A stretch of 42,620 nucleotides of DNA from an uncultured Bacilli bacterium (GTDB lineage: Bacteria > Bacillota_I > Bacilli_A > RF39 > UBA660): the NCBI GenBank assembly GCA_934096405.1, contig CAKOLW010000010.1, positions 1-42,620 of the forward strand, written 5' to 3'. This document shows, in pieces, positions 23,544-32,059 of the stretch. Each line of letters opens with the position of its first letter. Positions within the stretch are counted from its first letter, which is position 1. A program made the translations under genes and the position numbers. Below the pieces are notes generated by a model. It made no database searches. It saw only the letters and a list, made by a program, of their open reading frames with translations, and was not told where the DNA came from.

Positions 23544-24254
23544 ATGTATGTTATAAGACTTGATGATGCATCCGAATATTTGAATAAAGATAATTGGAAA
23601 ACAATTGAAAAAATTTTATTGAAATATAATGTTAAGCCTATAGTTGGAATTATACCAAAAAATGAAGATCCATCATTAAAAAAATATAATAAAGATAAAG
23701 ACTTTTGGGTGAATGCAAAAAAGTGGGAAAAAAATGGATGGATAATTGCTTTACATGGGTATAATCATGTTTATATAACTAAAGATGGTGGAATAAATCC
23801 TGTTCAGAGAAGATCTGAATTTGCTGGGGTAGATTATGCAACTCAAAGTTATAAAATTATTGAAGGATTAAGAATACTTGATGAACATGAATTAAAACCT
23901 AAAGTCTTTTTTGCACCATCACATACTTTTGATAAAAACACTTTAAAAGCTTTAAAAGATAATTCACAAATTAGAATTATTAGTGATACAATTGCAAATG
24001 ATGTTTATTTCAAAGATGGTTTTTACTTTTTACCAGTTCAATCAGGTAAAGTAAGAAATTTAAATTTTAAATTTACAACTTTTTGTTATCATCCTAATGA
24101 AATGAATGAAAATGATTTTAAACAATTAGAATTATTTTTACGAAATAATACTAAGAAATTTTTAGATTTAAATATTGAGAAACTAAATAAAAGAGAAAAA
24201 AGTGTGTATGACAAAATTTTATCTTTTTTATATTTTCTTAGGAGGAAGTTATGA
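23544..24254 (+). CDS. NodB-like / DUF2334 polysaccharide deacetylase-type protein
   Basis: 236 residues with the NodB metal-site pattern: D7-D8 in IRLDDAS and H71-x3-H75 in LHGYNH, plus APSHTFD and CYHP near the end. NodB-fold proteins remove N- or O-acetyl groups from sugars. Here there is no signal peptide or membrane helix, so it should act in the cytosol, perhaps on a lipid-linked intermediate. DUF2334 is the closest group I can name; substrate unknown. GTGAGGTG precedes the ATG. Its stop overlaps the next start by four bases (ATGA). Confidence 0.75.
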   Translation: MYVIRLDDASEYLNKDNWKTIEKILLKYNVKPIVGIIPKNEDPSLKKYNKDKDFWVNAKKWEKNGWIIALHGYNHVYITKDGGINPVQRRSEFAGVDYATQSYKIIEGLRILDEHELKPKVFFAPSHTFDKNTLKALKDNSQIRIISDTIANDVYFKDGFYFLPVQSGKVRNLNFKFTTFCYHPNEMNENDFKQLELFLRNNTKKFLDLNIEKLNKREKSVYDKILSFLYFLRRKL

Positions 24255-25333
24255 AAATTTTGTTTTGTTTAGGTAGTATGACTAAAGGAGGAGCTGAAAG
24301 AGTAGTAGCAAATTTATCAAATTGGCTAATAAAAGAACATCAAGTTGGGATAGTTGTTACTCCTTTAGATCCTAGCCATTATTCTTTGGATTCAAAAATA
24401 AAATATATGACTTTAGATGGATTACAAACGAATAAAAAAAATAAAATCAGAAGAAATCTGGAACGAATAAGTAAATTAAATAAATATATAAAAGATTTTA
24501 AACCTGATATTATTTTGACTTTTTTACCAGAGCCTAGTTATAGAGTTTTATTTTTAAAGCCGTTAATTAAAACAAAAGTAATAACATCTATCAGGAATGA
24601 TCCGAAGGTGGAATATAAAAACTTTATAGATAGAATTATAATGAAAATCTTGTATAAAAGATCTGATGGTTTTGTTTTTCAAACTAAGGAAGCACAGGAA
24701 TATTTTTCGAGTAAAATTCAACAAAATTCTGTTATAATTCCAAATCCGATAAATCCTTTATTTATAGTAAAACCATATGGTGGAAAAAGAGAAAAAAATA
24801 TAGTGACTGTTGGAAGATTAGAAGAACAAAAAAATCATAAACTCTTAATTAATAGTTTTAATATTATTAAAGAAAAATATAAAGATTATAATATTTTGAT
24901 TTATGGTTCAGGTTCTTTGGAAGACGAATTAAAAAGTTATGTTAAAAAGTTGAAGTTAGAAAATCGAGTTATTTTTAAGGGTGAAAGTGATAATATTAAG
25001 GATGAAATTTACAAGTCAAAAATGTTTGTTTTGTCCTCAGATTATGAGGGGATGCCTAACTCATTAATGGAAGCAATGTCTTTAGGTTTACCATGCATTT
25101 CAACTGATTGTCCATGTGGAGGTTCAAGATTTTTAATTAGTAATAATAAAAATGGAATATTAGTACCAGTAAATGATCAATTAGCGTTGTCACACGCAAT
25201 TGAAAAAATAATTGATGATGAAAATTTTGCTAAAAGTATTGGTGATAATGCCTCTAAGATTGGTGAAGAGTTAGAGCCTTTAAAGATAAACCAAAGATGG
25301 CTTGATTATATAATGTATATTAAAAATAAGTGA
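24251..25333 (+). CDS. GT4-family glycosyltransferase
   Basis: 360 residues. GT-B/GT4 features: LGSMTKGGAERVVANLSNWL at the N-terminus, VGRLEEQKNHKLLINSF and SSDYEGMPNSLMEAMSLGLP in the donor domain, followed by CISTDCPCGGSRFL. Very similar in layout to the GT4 half of the fused protein at 27315-29297, especially the EGMPNxLxEAM and CISTDC blocks, so the two are probably paralogues with related donors. The start overlaps the previous TGA and GGAGGAAG serves as ribosome site inside the previous gene. Confidence 0.88.
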   Translation: MKILFCLGSMTKGGAERVVANLSNWLIKEHQVGIVVTPLDPSHYSLDSKIKYMTLDGLQTNKKNKIRRNLERISKLNKYIKDFKPDIILTFLPEPSYRVLFLKPLIKTKVITSIRNDPKVEYKNFIDRIIMKILYKRSDGFVFQTKEAQEYFSSKIQQNSVIIPNPINPLFIVKPYGGKREKNIVTVGRLEEQKNHKLLINSFNIIKEKYKDYNILIYGSGSLEDELKSYVKKLKLENRVIFKGESDNIKDEIYKSKMFVLSSDYEGMPNSLMEAMSLGLPCISTDCPCGGSRFLISNNKNGILVPVNDQLALSHAIEKIIDDENFAKSIGDNASKIGEELEPLKINQRWLDYIMYIKNK

Positions 25334-25343
25334 GTTGATAAAT

Positions 25344-26393
25344 ATGAATTACTATTTTAGATTGTTAATAATATTTTATTTGATAACAATAGGATGGTTA
25401 TTAATAGGAAATAAAGGTATTAAACAAAATAAAAAATATTTTATTGTTGTCTTTTCTATTTTAGTATTATTTCTAGTATTAAGAAAAGATACAGTAGGTA
25501 TAGATAATGATAATTATAGATCTATTTTTGAATATTCACATAGATTAAATCCTTTGGATTTAATTAGTTATGAGAGGCACGAAATTGGTTATAAATTTTA
25601 TAATAAATTAGTTTCTTCGGTTTATTATAACTTTAATTTCTTTCTTATGGTAACTTCTGTTTTATCTATGATTGGAATATATTTTTATATAAAAGATAAT
25701 TCAAAAAATTATGTTTATTCATTTTTAATATTTATAACTTTTAATTTTTATGGCTTTTTCTTTGGTATATTTAGGCAGGTTTTAGCAATTTCAATTTTAT
25801 TTTGTAGTATAAAGTTTATCAAAGAAAAAAAACTTTGTAAGTTTTTACTATCAGTATTTTTGGCATTTTTATTTCATAAAACAGCATTAATTTTTATATT
25901 GGCTTATCCGTTATCAAATGTAAAAATAAATAAAAAATTATTTATTATATGGACTTTTTGCATATTATCATTTATGTTATTTAACAATCAAATATTAAGT
26001 TTTATAATAAAGTATATTTATCAGCCAGCTGAAACTATTGGTATAGGTGGAAGTGGTTATAAAATGTTAGTTTTATTATTTTTGCTTTCTTGTGTATCTT
26101 ATTATTTTCAAGACAAATTGTTAAAACAAGATAGAAATAATCAACTGTTTATAAATATGATTTTTATTGCGACGTTATTGCAATGTTTGTCTTTAGTTTT
26201 TGGAAATGTTTATAGATTAGTGTTATATTTTTCATTTGCTATAATTTTGATAATACCAAACATACTCGAATTAATGAAAAATAAAAGTATTAAAATAACT
26301 TTAATAACTTTGATGTTTATAAGTTTAACAATGTATTTTTACTATATGACAACAAATTTAATAAATTATACACCATATGAGTTTTTAATATAA
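25344..26393 (+). CDS. EpsG/Wzy-like polysaccharide polymerase
   Basis: 349 residues from the ATG at 25344, preceded by AAGTGAG. About ten hydrophobic segments. Motifs of the EpsG family: LRKDTVGIDNDNYRSIFEYS near residues 44-63 and FRQVLAISILFCSIKF in the middle. EpsG-like proteins are taken to polymerise lipid-linked repeat units outside the membrane (Wzy-type). The presence of a flippase (29303-30793) and an LCP ligase completes a Wzx/Wzy-like route. Base composition is especially T-rich because of the many Phe/Leu/Ile codons. Confidence 0.82.
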   Translation: MNYYFRLLIIFYLITIGWLLIGNKGIKQNKKYFIVVFSILVLFLVLRKDTVGIDNDNYRSIFEYSHRLNPLDLISYERHEIGYKFYNKLVSSVYYNFNFFLMVTSVLSMIGIYFYIKDNSKNYVYSFLIFITFNFYGFFFGIFRQVLAISILFCSIKFIKEKKLCKFLLSVFLAFLFHKTALIFILAYPLSNVKINKKLFIIWTFCILSFMLFNNQILSFIIKYIYQPAETIGIGGSGYKMLVLLFLLSCVSYYFQDKLLKQDRNNQLFINMIFIATLLQCLSLVFGNVYRLVLYFSFAIILIIPNILELMKNKSIKITLITLMFISLTMYFYYMTTNLINYTPYEFLI

Positions 26394-26403
26394 AGGAGGA
26401 TTC

Positions 26404-27309
26404 ATGAAGAAAATATTTTACTATTTAATTCATCCATTAAAATTAATACTTTATTTATCTAATATTGGCTTTTTTAAAAATATTTCAGATAAAGTTTATT
26501 TGAAAATTAAATTTAAATTGTTGGTGGGTTATCCATTAAATTTAAAAAATCCACAGACATTTAATGAAAAACTTCAGTGGTTGAAAATATATGATAGAAA
26601 TCCACTATACACAAAATTAGTAGATAAGTATGAAGTAAGAAAATATATAACTGAGAATATAGGTGAGGAATATTTGATACCATTAATTGGAGTTTATGAG
26701 AAGTTCGAAGATATTAATTTTGAAGAATTACCAAATCAATTTGTAATAAAATGTACACATGATTCAGGAGGAGTTGTTATTTGTAAAGATAAAAAAAGTT
26801 TTGATGTAAAGAAGGCAGAGAACAAAATAAAAAAATCAATGAAAAGAAACTTTTATTATTTAGGAAGAGAGTGGCCGTATAAAAATATAGAGCCAAGAAT
26901 AATTATTGAAAAGTATATGGAAGATAAAGAAACAAAGGAATTGGTAGATTATAAAATAATGTGTTTTAACGGAAAGCCAGAAATGTCATTTACTTGTTCA
27001 GAAAGGTATAATGATGGACTAAAAGTAACATTTTTTGATTTAGAATGGAAAAAATTACCATTTGAAAGACATTATGCATCATCAACAAAAGAAATAAAAA
27101 AACCAAAGAACTATGAATTAATGTTAGAATTATCAAAAAAATTATCAAAAGGAATACCATTTGTAAGGGTAGATTGGTATGAGATAAATGGCAAATTATA
27201 TTTTGGTGAATTAACATTTTATCCTGGAAGTGGTTTTGAAGAATTTAAGCCAGTATATTGGGATAAAAAAATAGGAGAATTAATAAAACTACAAAAAAAA
27301 GGAGTATAG
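26404..27309 (+). CDS. TupA-like ATP-grasp protein
   Basis: 301 residues. The sequence matches the TupA-like ATP-grasp group found in teichuronopeptide and capsule clusters: NPQTFNEKLQWLKIYDRN, FVIKCTHDSGGVVICKDK (ATP-binding glycine-rich loop), PRIIIEKYME, ELVDYKIMCFNGKP and IPFVRVDWYEINGKLYFGELTFYPGSGFE with the acidic metal ligands. Family knowledge: ATP-grasp enzymes join a carboxylate to an amine; TupA-like proteins are thought to attach amino acids to uronic-acid residues. That fits the uronic-acid genes in this locus. Residues from about 42 to the end are encoded by DNA almost identical to the second half of the next gene. Start follows AAAGGAGG. Confidence 0.85.
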   Translation: MKKIFYYLIHPLKLILYLSNIGFFKNISDKVYLKIKFKLLVGYPLNLKNPQTFNEKLQWLKIYDRNPLYTKLVDKYEVRKYITENIGEEYLIPLIGVYEKFEDINFEELPNQFVIKCTHDSGGVVICKDKKSFDVKKAENKIKKSMKRNFYYLGREWPYKNIEPRIIIEKYMEDKETKELVDYKIMCFNGKPEMSFTCSERYNDGLKVTFFDLEWKKLPFERHYASSTKEIKKPKNYELMLELSKKLSKGIPFVRVDWYEINGKLYFGELTFYPGSGFEEFKPVYWDKKIGELIKLQKKGV

Positions 27310-27319
27310 TTATAATGAA
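26527..27319 (+). repeat. 793-bp direct repeat, copy 1 (ATP-grasp domain)
   Basis: Identical, with only two mismatches and no gaps, to 28515-29307 (offset 1988 bp). The mismatches are T26550/A28538 and C26602/T28590, so the last 717 bp (26603-27319) are perfect. Before 26527 the two genes are homologous but clearly diverged, so the boundary is sharp. The repeat runs past the stop codon into the first five coding bases of the next gene. Confidence 0.95.
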
Positions 27320-29297
27320 AAGAGAGATTGTATTTTTAATGTCTTCTTTAACCATGGGTGGTGCGGAAAGAGTGGCTGTTTCCTTAGCAAATTGGATAGT
27401 CAATAATACTGAAGATAATGTTACTTTTATGAAGTTTGATCAGAAAGAGCCTGCCTATGAAATAGACAAAAAAATTAAAGTTGTTAGTTTGACATTAACT
27501 AAAAATGATAGGTTGTATAATATTATAAAAAGATTTGAATTTTGTAAAAAAGAATTTAAAAAAATTAATCCGGATATTATATTTGCTATGTTTAATAAAG
27601 AACAATTATATGCTTTATATACTAAACCTAAAAATGCTATTTTAATTGGTTCTGAAAGATGTAATATAAATAAACTAAATACTTTTAAAAGATTTTTATC
27701 AAAATACTGTTCAAAGAAATGCGATGGGTTTATATTTCAAACTGAAAGAGTTAAAACATATTATCCAAAAAAGGTTCAAAATTTTTCTGAGGTAATTTAT
27801 AATACAATCAGTAATAACAAAGCTATTGAAGCAAGTAAACAAAATCGTTCTAAAAATAATACAATTACTGCCATGGGAAGATTAAATATTCAAAAAGGGT
27901 TTGATATTTTAATTAAAAGTTTTAAAAAAGTTAAAAACGAATTTCCTGATTATAAGTTATTGATTTTTGGTGAGGGTGAAGAAAGGGGAAATTTACAATT
28001 TTTAATAAATTCGTTAGAACTTGCTGATGATGTCATTCTTTGTGGTAATGATAAAGATGCAATATTTAAGATTGCTGAATCTAAAGTATTTGTTTTAAGT
28101 TCCAGGTTTGAGGGAATGCCAAATGCTTTGATAGAGGCTATGGCAACTGGTACTGCATGTATTTCAACTGATTGTGATTTTGGCCCTAGGGAAATAATTG
28201 ACAACGGAAAAAATGGTTTGCTGATTCCAGTTGATGATGATAAACTTTTAACAGAAAAGATATTATTTTTATTGCAAAATGATAAAGAAAGGGAGAAAAT
28301 AGAAAATGAAGCTAAGCTTATTCAAAATATGCTAGATTCAAGTATAATATTTAATAAATACTATAATTATTTTTTAAAAGTATTATCTTTTAAAGATGTT
28401 AAAATAAATAAAAGAAGTTTTTTTAGTAGATTATTTATGTTTTTTCAACATAGAAATTATACAGATGTATTAAGTGATAAACTTTATCTCAAAATTATTT
28501 TTAAAATTAAATTAGGTTATCCATTAAATTTAAAAAAACCACAGACATTTAATGAAAAACTTCAGTGGTTGAAAATATATGATAGAAATTCACTATACAC
28601 AAAATTAGTAGATAAGTATGAAGTAAGAAAATATATAACTGAGAATATAGGTGAGGAATATTTGATACCATTAATTGGAGTTTATGAGAAGTTCGAAGAT
28701 ATTAATTTTGAAGAATTACCAAATCAATTTGTAATAAAATGTACACATGATTCAGGAGGAGTTGTTATTTGTAAAGATAAAAAAAGTTTTGATGTAAAGA
28801 AGGCAGAGAACAAAATAAAAAAATCAATGAAAAGAAACTTTTATTATTTAGGAAGAGAGTGGCCGTATAAAAATATAGAGCCAAGAATAATTATTGAAAA
28901 GTATATGGAAGATAAAGAAACAAAGGAATTGGTAGATTATAAAATAATGTGTTTTAACGGAAAGCCAGAAATGTCATTTACTTGTTCAGAAAGGTATAAT
29001 GATGGACTAAAAGTAACATTTTTTGATTTAGAATGGAAAAAATTACCATTTGAAAGACATTATGCATCATCAACAAAAGAAATAAAAAAACCAAAGAACT
29101 ATGAATTAATGTTAGAATTATCAAAAAAATTATCAAAAGGAATACCATTTGTAAGGGTAGATTGGTATGAGATAAATGGCAAATTATATTTTGGTGAATT
29201 AACATTTTATCCTGGAAGTGGTTTTGAAGAATTTAAGCCAGTATATTGGGATAAAAAAATAGGAGAATTAATAAAACTACAAAAAAAAGGAGTATAG
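27315..29297 (+). CDS. Fused GT4 glycosyltransferase and TupA-like ATP-grasp protein
   Basis: 660 residues. Residues 1 to about 355 form a GT4 glycosyltransferase (MSSLTMGGAERVAVSLANW, MGRLNIQKGFDILIKSF, SSRFEGMPNALIEAMATG). A short linker with a basic, aromatic stretch (SFFSRLFMFFQHRN) follows at about 370-385, and residues about 385-660 are a second TupA-like ATP-grasp domain. From residue ~402 onward this domain is identical to the preceding protein except K/N and S/P changes near its start. One chain could add a sugar and then amidate or aminoacylate it. The linkage is in frame with no sign of a stop between domains. Start ATG at 27315 uses AAAAAAGGAG inside the end of the previous gene. 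Confidence 0.88.
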   Translation: MKREIVFLMSSLTMGGAERVAVSLANWIVNNTEDNVTFMKFDQKEPAYEIDKKIKVVSLTLTKNDRLYNIIKRFEFCKKEFKKINPDIIFAMFNKEQLYALYTKPKNAILIGSERCNINKLNTFKRFLSKYCSKKCDGFIFQTERVKTYYPKKVQNFSEVIYNTISNNKAIEASKQNRSKNNTITAMGRLNIQKGFDILIKSFKKVKNEFPDYKLLIFGEGEERGNLQFLINSLELADDVILCGNDKDAIFKIAESKVFVLSSRFEGMPNALIEAMATGTACISTDCDFGPREIIDNGKNGLLIPVDDDKLLTEKILFLLQNDKEREKIENEAKLIQNMLDSSIIFNKYYNYFLKVLSFKDVKINKRSFFSRLFMFFQHRNYTDVLSDKLYLKIIFKIKLGYPLNLKKPQTFNEKLQWLKIYDRNSLYTKLVDKYEVRKYITENIGEEYLIPLIGVYEKFEDINFEELPNQFVIKCTHDSGGVVICKDKKSFDVKKAENKIKKSMKRNFYYLGREWPYKNIEPRIIIEKYMEDKETKELVDYKIMCFNGKPEMSFTCSERYNDGLKVTFFDLEWKKLPFERHYASSTKEIKKPKNYELMLELSKKLSKGIPFVRVDWYEINGKLYFGELTFYPGSGFEEFKPVYWDKKIGELIKLQKKGV

Positions 29298-29307
29298 TTA
29301 TAATGAA
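28515..29307 (+). repeat. 793-bp direct repeat, copy 2 (ATP-grasp domain)
   Basis: Second copy, forming the 3' part of the fused gene plus the 5-bp spacer and first bases of the flippase gene. See 26527-27319 for mismatches. Both copies carry the ribosome site and start codon of whatever gene follows, so the block works as a portable unit. Confidence 0.95.
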
Positions 29308-30793
29308 TAATAAACAGCTAATATTAAAAAATATTTTTTCATCAATTTTAAATCAGATAATAATTTTTGTGTATGGTTTTATTATTCCAATTATTATTAT
29401 AAAAAACTTTGGTTCAGATATAAATGGTTTGATGTCGTCAATTGCTCAATTTTTAGCATATATTACTTTGTTAGAAGGTGGAATTGGACCGGTTATTAAA
29501 AATACTTTATTCAAGCCTTTAGTTGAAAAAAATAAAGAAGAACTTGGTAAAATTTTAGGTTCAACAGATAAATTTTTTAAAAAATTATCATATATATTTA
29601 TTGTTTATATTGTAATATTGTGCGTGGTATATCCACTTTTGGTAGAAAATAGATTTTCACAAATGTTTACTATTTCAATGATTTTAATAATTGCAATTAA
29701 CCAATTGTCTGAATATTTTTTGGGTATTACATATAGTTTATTTTTAAAATCTGATCAAAAAAATTATTTAATAGATAATTTAAATTCTTTTAGTTATATT
29801 TTTAATTTGATTTTAATAATAGTACTAGTAAAATGTGGTACTGGGATTTTATTGATAAAATTATTAAGTTCTATTATTTATATTTTAAAACCAATAATTA
29901 TTAGAATTTATTTTAAGAAAAAATATAATATTAAAATTATTAAAGATAAGACGTACAAGTTAAAAAAACAATGGGATGGTTTAGCACATCATATAGCTGC
30001 TATTGTTCAGTCAAATACAGATGTAATGTTATTAACTATTTTTAGTAATTTGACCAATGTTTCTATTTATTCTGTTCATTATTTAATTACTAATGGTATT
30101 AATTCTGTAGTAATATCTTTGACCAATGGTATAGATGCCTTTTTTGGAAAAAAATTGGTAAATTCGGGAGAAGTTAATTCTAGTTTTGAAATATATACTT
30201 TTATATTTTATACAATTGTGACTATTCTGTTATCTATGACAATAATTTTAATTGTGCCATTTATTAGTATATATACAAGCTCAATTAAAGATGCAAATTA
30301 TGTTTTACCTGTATTTGCATATGTAATGGTATTCGCTGAATTTAATTATGCTATTAGGTATCCTTATTCTACGTTAGTTTATGCAAATGGAAATTTTAAA
30401 GAAACAAGTAAATATGCAATAGCTGAACCTATTAGTAATATTATTATTTCTATATTGCTTGTTAGAAAATTTGGTTTAATTGGAGTGGCTATAGGAACAT
30501 TATTATCTACGCCAATTAGGAGTATTGGATTTATTTATTTTGGTGCAACTAAAATATTAAGAACCAGCTTTTGGAACAAGTTTAAGCAGATACTTGTATC
30601 TATGATTCAACTTATTATAGTGTTTTCTATTTATTTATTGGTTGGTGGAATAAAAGTTAATACATACTTTAAGTGGTTTACGTTAGCAGTTTTATTAATC
30701 GTTCCTATAACTATTTTTGTGGTTTTATCTAATGCTTTGATATTTAATAAAACTTTTAAAGATATACTTAAAAGTTTAAAAAGAAAAAATTAA
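29303..30793 (+). CDS. Wzx-type polysaccharide flippase
   Basis: 496 residues with about 12-14 hydrophobic helices over the whole length, the layout of the MOP superfamily polysaccharide exporters. The N-terminus (ILKNIFSSILNQIIIFVYGFIIPIIIIKNFG) and the central segment KKQWDGLAHHIAAIVQSNTDVMLLTIF, with a charged loop followed by conserved Asn-Thr-Asp, are typical of Gram-positive Wzx proteins. Expected role: flips the undecaprenyl-linked repeat unit to the outer face for polymerisation by the EpsG-like protein. Its start codon and ribosome site lie inside the repeat copy 2. Confidence 0.87.
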   Translation: MNNKQLILKNIFSSILNQIIIFVYGFIIPIIIIKNFGSDINGLMSSIAQFLAYITLLEGGIGPVIKNTLFKPLVEKNKEELGKILGSTDKFFKKLSYIFIVYIVILCVVYPLLVENRFSQMFTISMILIIAINQLSEYFLGITYSLFLKSDQKNYLIDNLNSFSYIFNLILIIVLVKCGTGILLIKLLSSIIYILKPIIIRIYFKKKYNIKIIKDKTYKLKKQWDGLAHHIAAIVQSNTDVMLLTIFSNLTNVSIYSVHYLITNGINSVVISLTNGIDAFFGKKLVNSGEVNSSFEIYTFIFYTIVTILLSMTIILIVPFISIYTSSIKDANYVLPVFAYVMVFAEFNYAIRYPYSTLVYANGNFKETSKYAIAEPISNIIISILLVRKFGLIGVAIGTLLSTPIRSIGFIYFGATKILRTSFWNKFKQILVSMIQLIIVFSIYLLVGGIKVNTYFKWFTLAVLLIVPITIFVVLSNALIFNKTFKDILKSLKRKN

Positions 30794-30835
30794 GTTAAAT
30801 GAAGAGTTTAACTAAAATTATAAGAAGGTGAGTTT

Positions 30836-31978
30836 GTGAAGAAAATAGTTCATTTTAAAAATCAAAGAGATTCTTCAATAGAGTTATTAAGAATAATATC
30901 TATGATAATGATATTGTTTCATCATTTTGCTCTTCATGGTGATTTTATTTGGAATGCTTCTGATTTAACAATACCTCATTTTTGGTACAATTTTATTTTA
31001 ATGGGTGGCAAAGTAGGGGTAAATATTTTTGTATTAATTTCTGGTTATTTTTTGATTAGTAAAAAAGAATCTTTATTTAATTTTAAACGCATTTTAAAAT
31101 TTTGGGGACAGGTTTTCTTCTATTCAATATTTATATATTTATTATTTTGTATTTTTGGAAAAGTTCAAATTGATGTTAAAACATTAATTAAGACATTATT
31201 TCCAATAACATTTTCTAAATGGTGGTTTGCAAGTGTTTATTTTGTATTATATTTACTTCATCCCTTTTTAAATAAATTTTTAAATGCTTTGAATAAAAGA
31301 GATTATCAATATTTTTTAATTTTAATTTTATTTTTGTCATCAATAATTCCTACCATTACTGGTTCAAATTTTCAAGGAAATTCATTAACTTGGTTTATAA
31401 CTTTATATGCAATAGGCGGTTACATCAAAATTTTTAGCTTAAATAATAAATTTAATTTAAAACATTATGTAGTTTTGTGGATTTTGTGTTCATTTTTAAC
31501 GTATTCTTTAAGTGTTATTTTTACTTTTTTAACTACTAAATATGATGGTTTTGCTTCATATATTACTTACTTTTACAATCAAGAAAATATTTTAATACTA
31601 AGTATTTCAATTTCAATGTTTATGATTTTTACAAAGTTAAAAATTAAATACAGTAAATATATTAATGTTATTGGTTCTTGTACATTTGGGGTATATCTTA
31701 TTCACGAACATGATTTAATTAGAACTTTTTTATGGAAATTCTTGTTCAAAAATGCGAGTTACCAAAATTCTTTATTGATAATACCTTATTCGATTATAGT
31801 TGTCATAGTTGTTTTTCTAATTTTAACATTCATAGATTTAATCAGACAAAGATTTGTTGAAAAACCAATAATGAAATTAATTGATAAATTTTATGTAACT
31901 TTACTAAGGCCTATAAAGAAAATTCGTAACTTTTTTGTTAAATTTATATTTGGTGATAAACCTAAAAGTTGTACATAA
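30836..31978 (+). CDS. Acyltransferase-3 family membrane O-acyltransferase
   Basis: 380 residues with a GTG start behind AGAAGGTG. About ten membrane helices. The N-terminal SSIELLRIISMIMILFHHF has the Arg and His residues typical of acyltransferase-3 (OafA/WecH-like) proteins, and the family motif RFVEKPIMKLI appears near the C-terminus. These enzymes usually O-acetylate sugars of surface polymers. This one would decorate the polymer made by this locus, with target sugar unknown. It is separated from the flippase by 42 bp and followed by an 81-bp gap, which has TATACT (32036-32041) but no clear -35. Confidence 0.85.
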   Translation: MKKIVHFKNQRDSSIELLRIISMIMILFHHFALHGDFIWNASDLTIPHFWYNFILMGGKVGVNIFVLISGYFLISKKESLFNFKRILKFWGQVFFYSIFIYLLFCIFGKVQIDVKTLIKTLFPITFSKWWFASVYFVLYLLHPFLNKFLNALNKRDYQYFLILILFLSSIIPTITGSNFQGNSLTWFITLYAIGGYIKIFSLNNKFNLKHYVVLWILCSFLTYSLSVIFTFLTTKYDGFASYITYFYNQENILILSISISMFMIFTKLKIKYSKYINVIGSCTFGVYLIHEHDLIRTFLWKFLFKNASYQNSLLIIPYSIIVVIVVFLILTFIDLIRQRFVEKPIMKLIDKFYVTLLRPIKKIRNFFVKFIFGDKPKSCT

Positions 31979-32059
31979 ATTAATTGATTTGTTAAATAAT
32001 TTTATATTTGTAAATTCAGTTTTGTTTTACTTATTATACTATAAAGGAGGAGTGTAAAA

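Noticed and set aside
26990..29205. Identical minus-strand open frames of 75 codons inside both ATP-grasp copies
   Set aside because: They are shadows of the duplicated coding sequence, with Leu/Ile/His-rich composition and no ribosome site.
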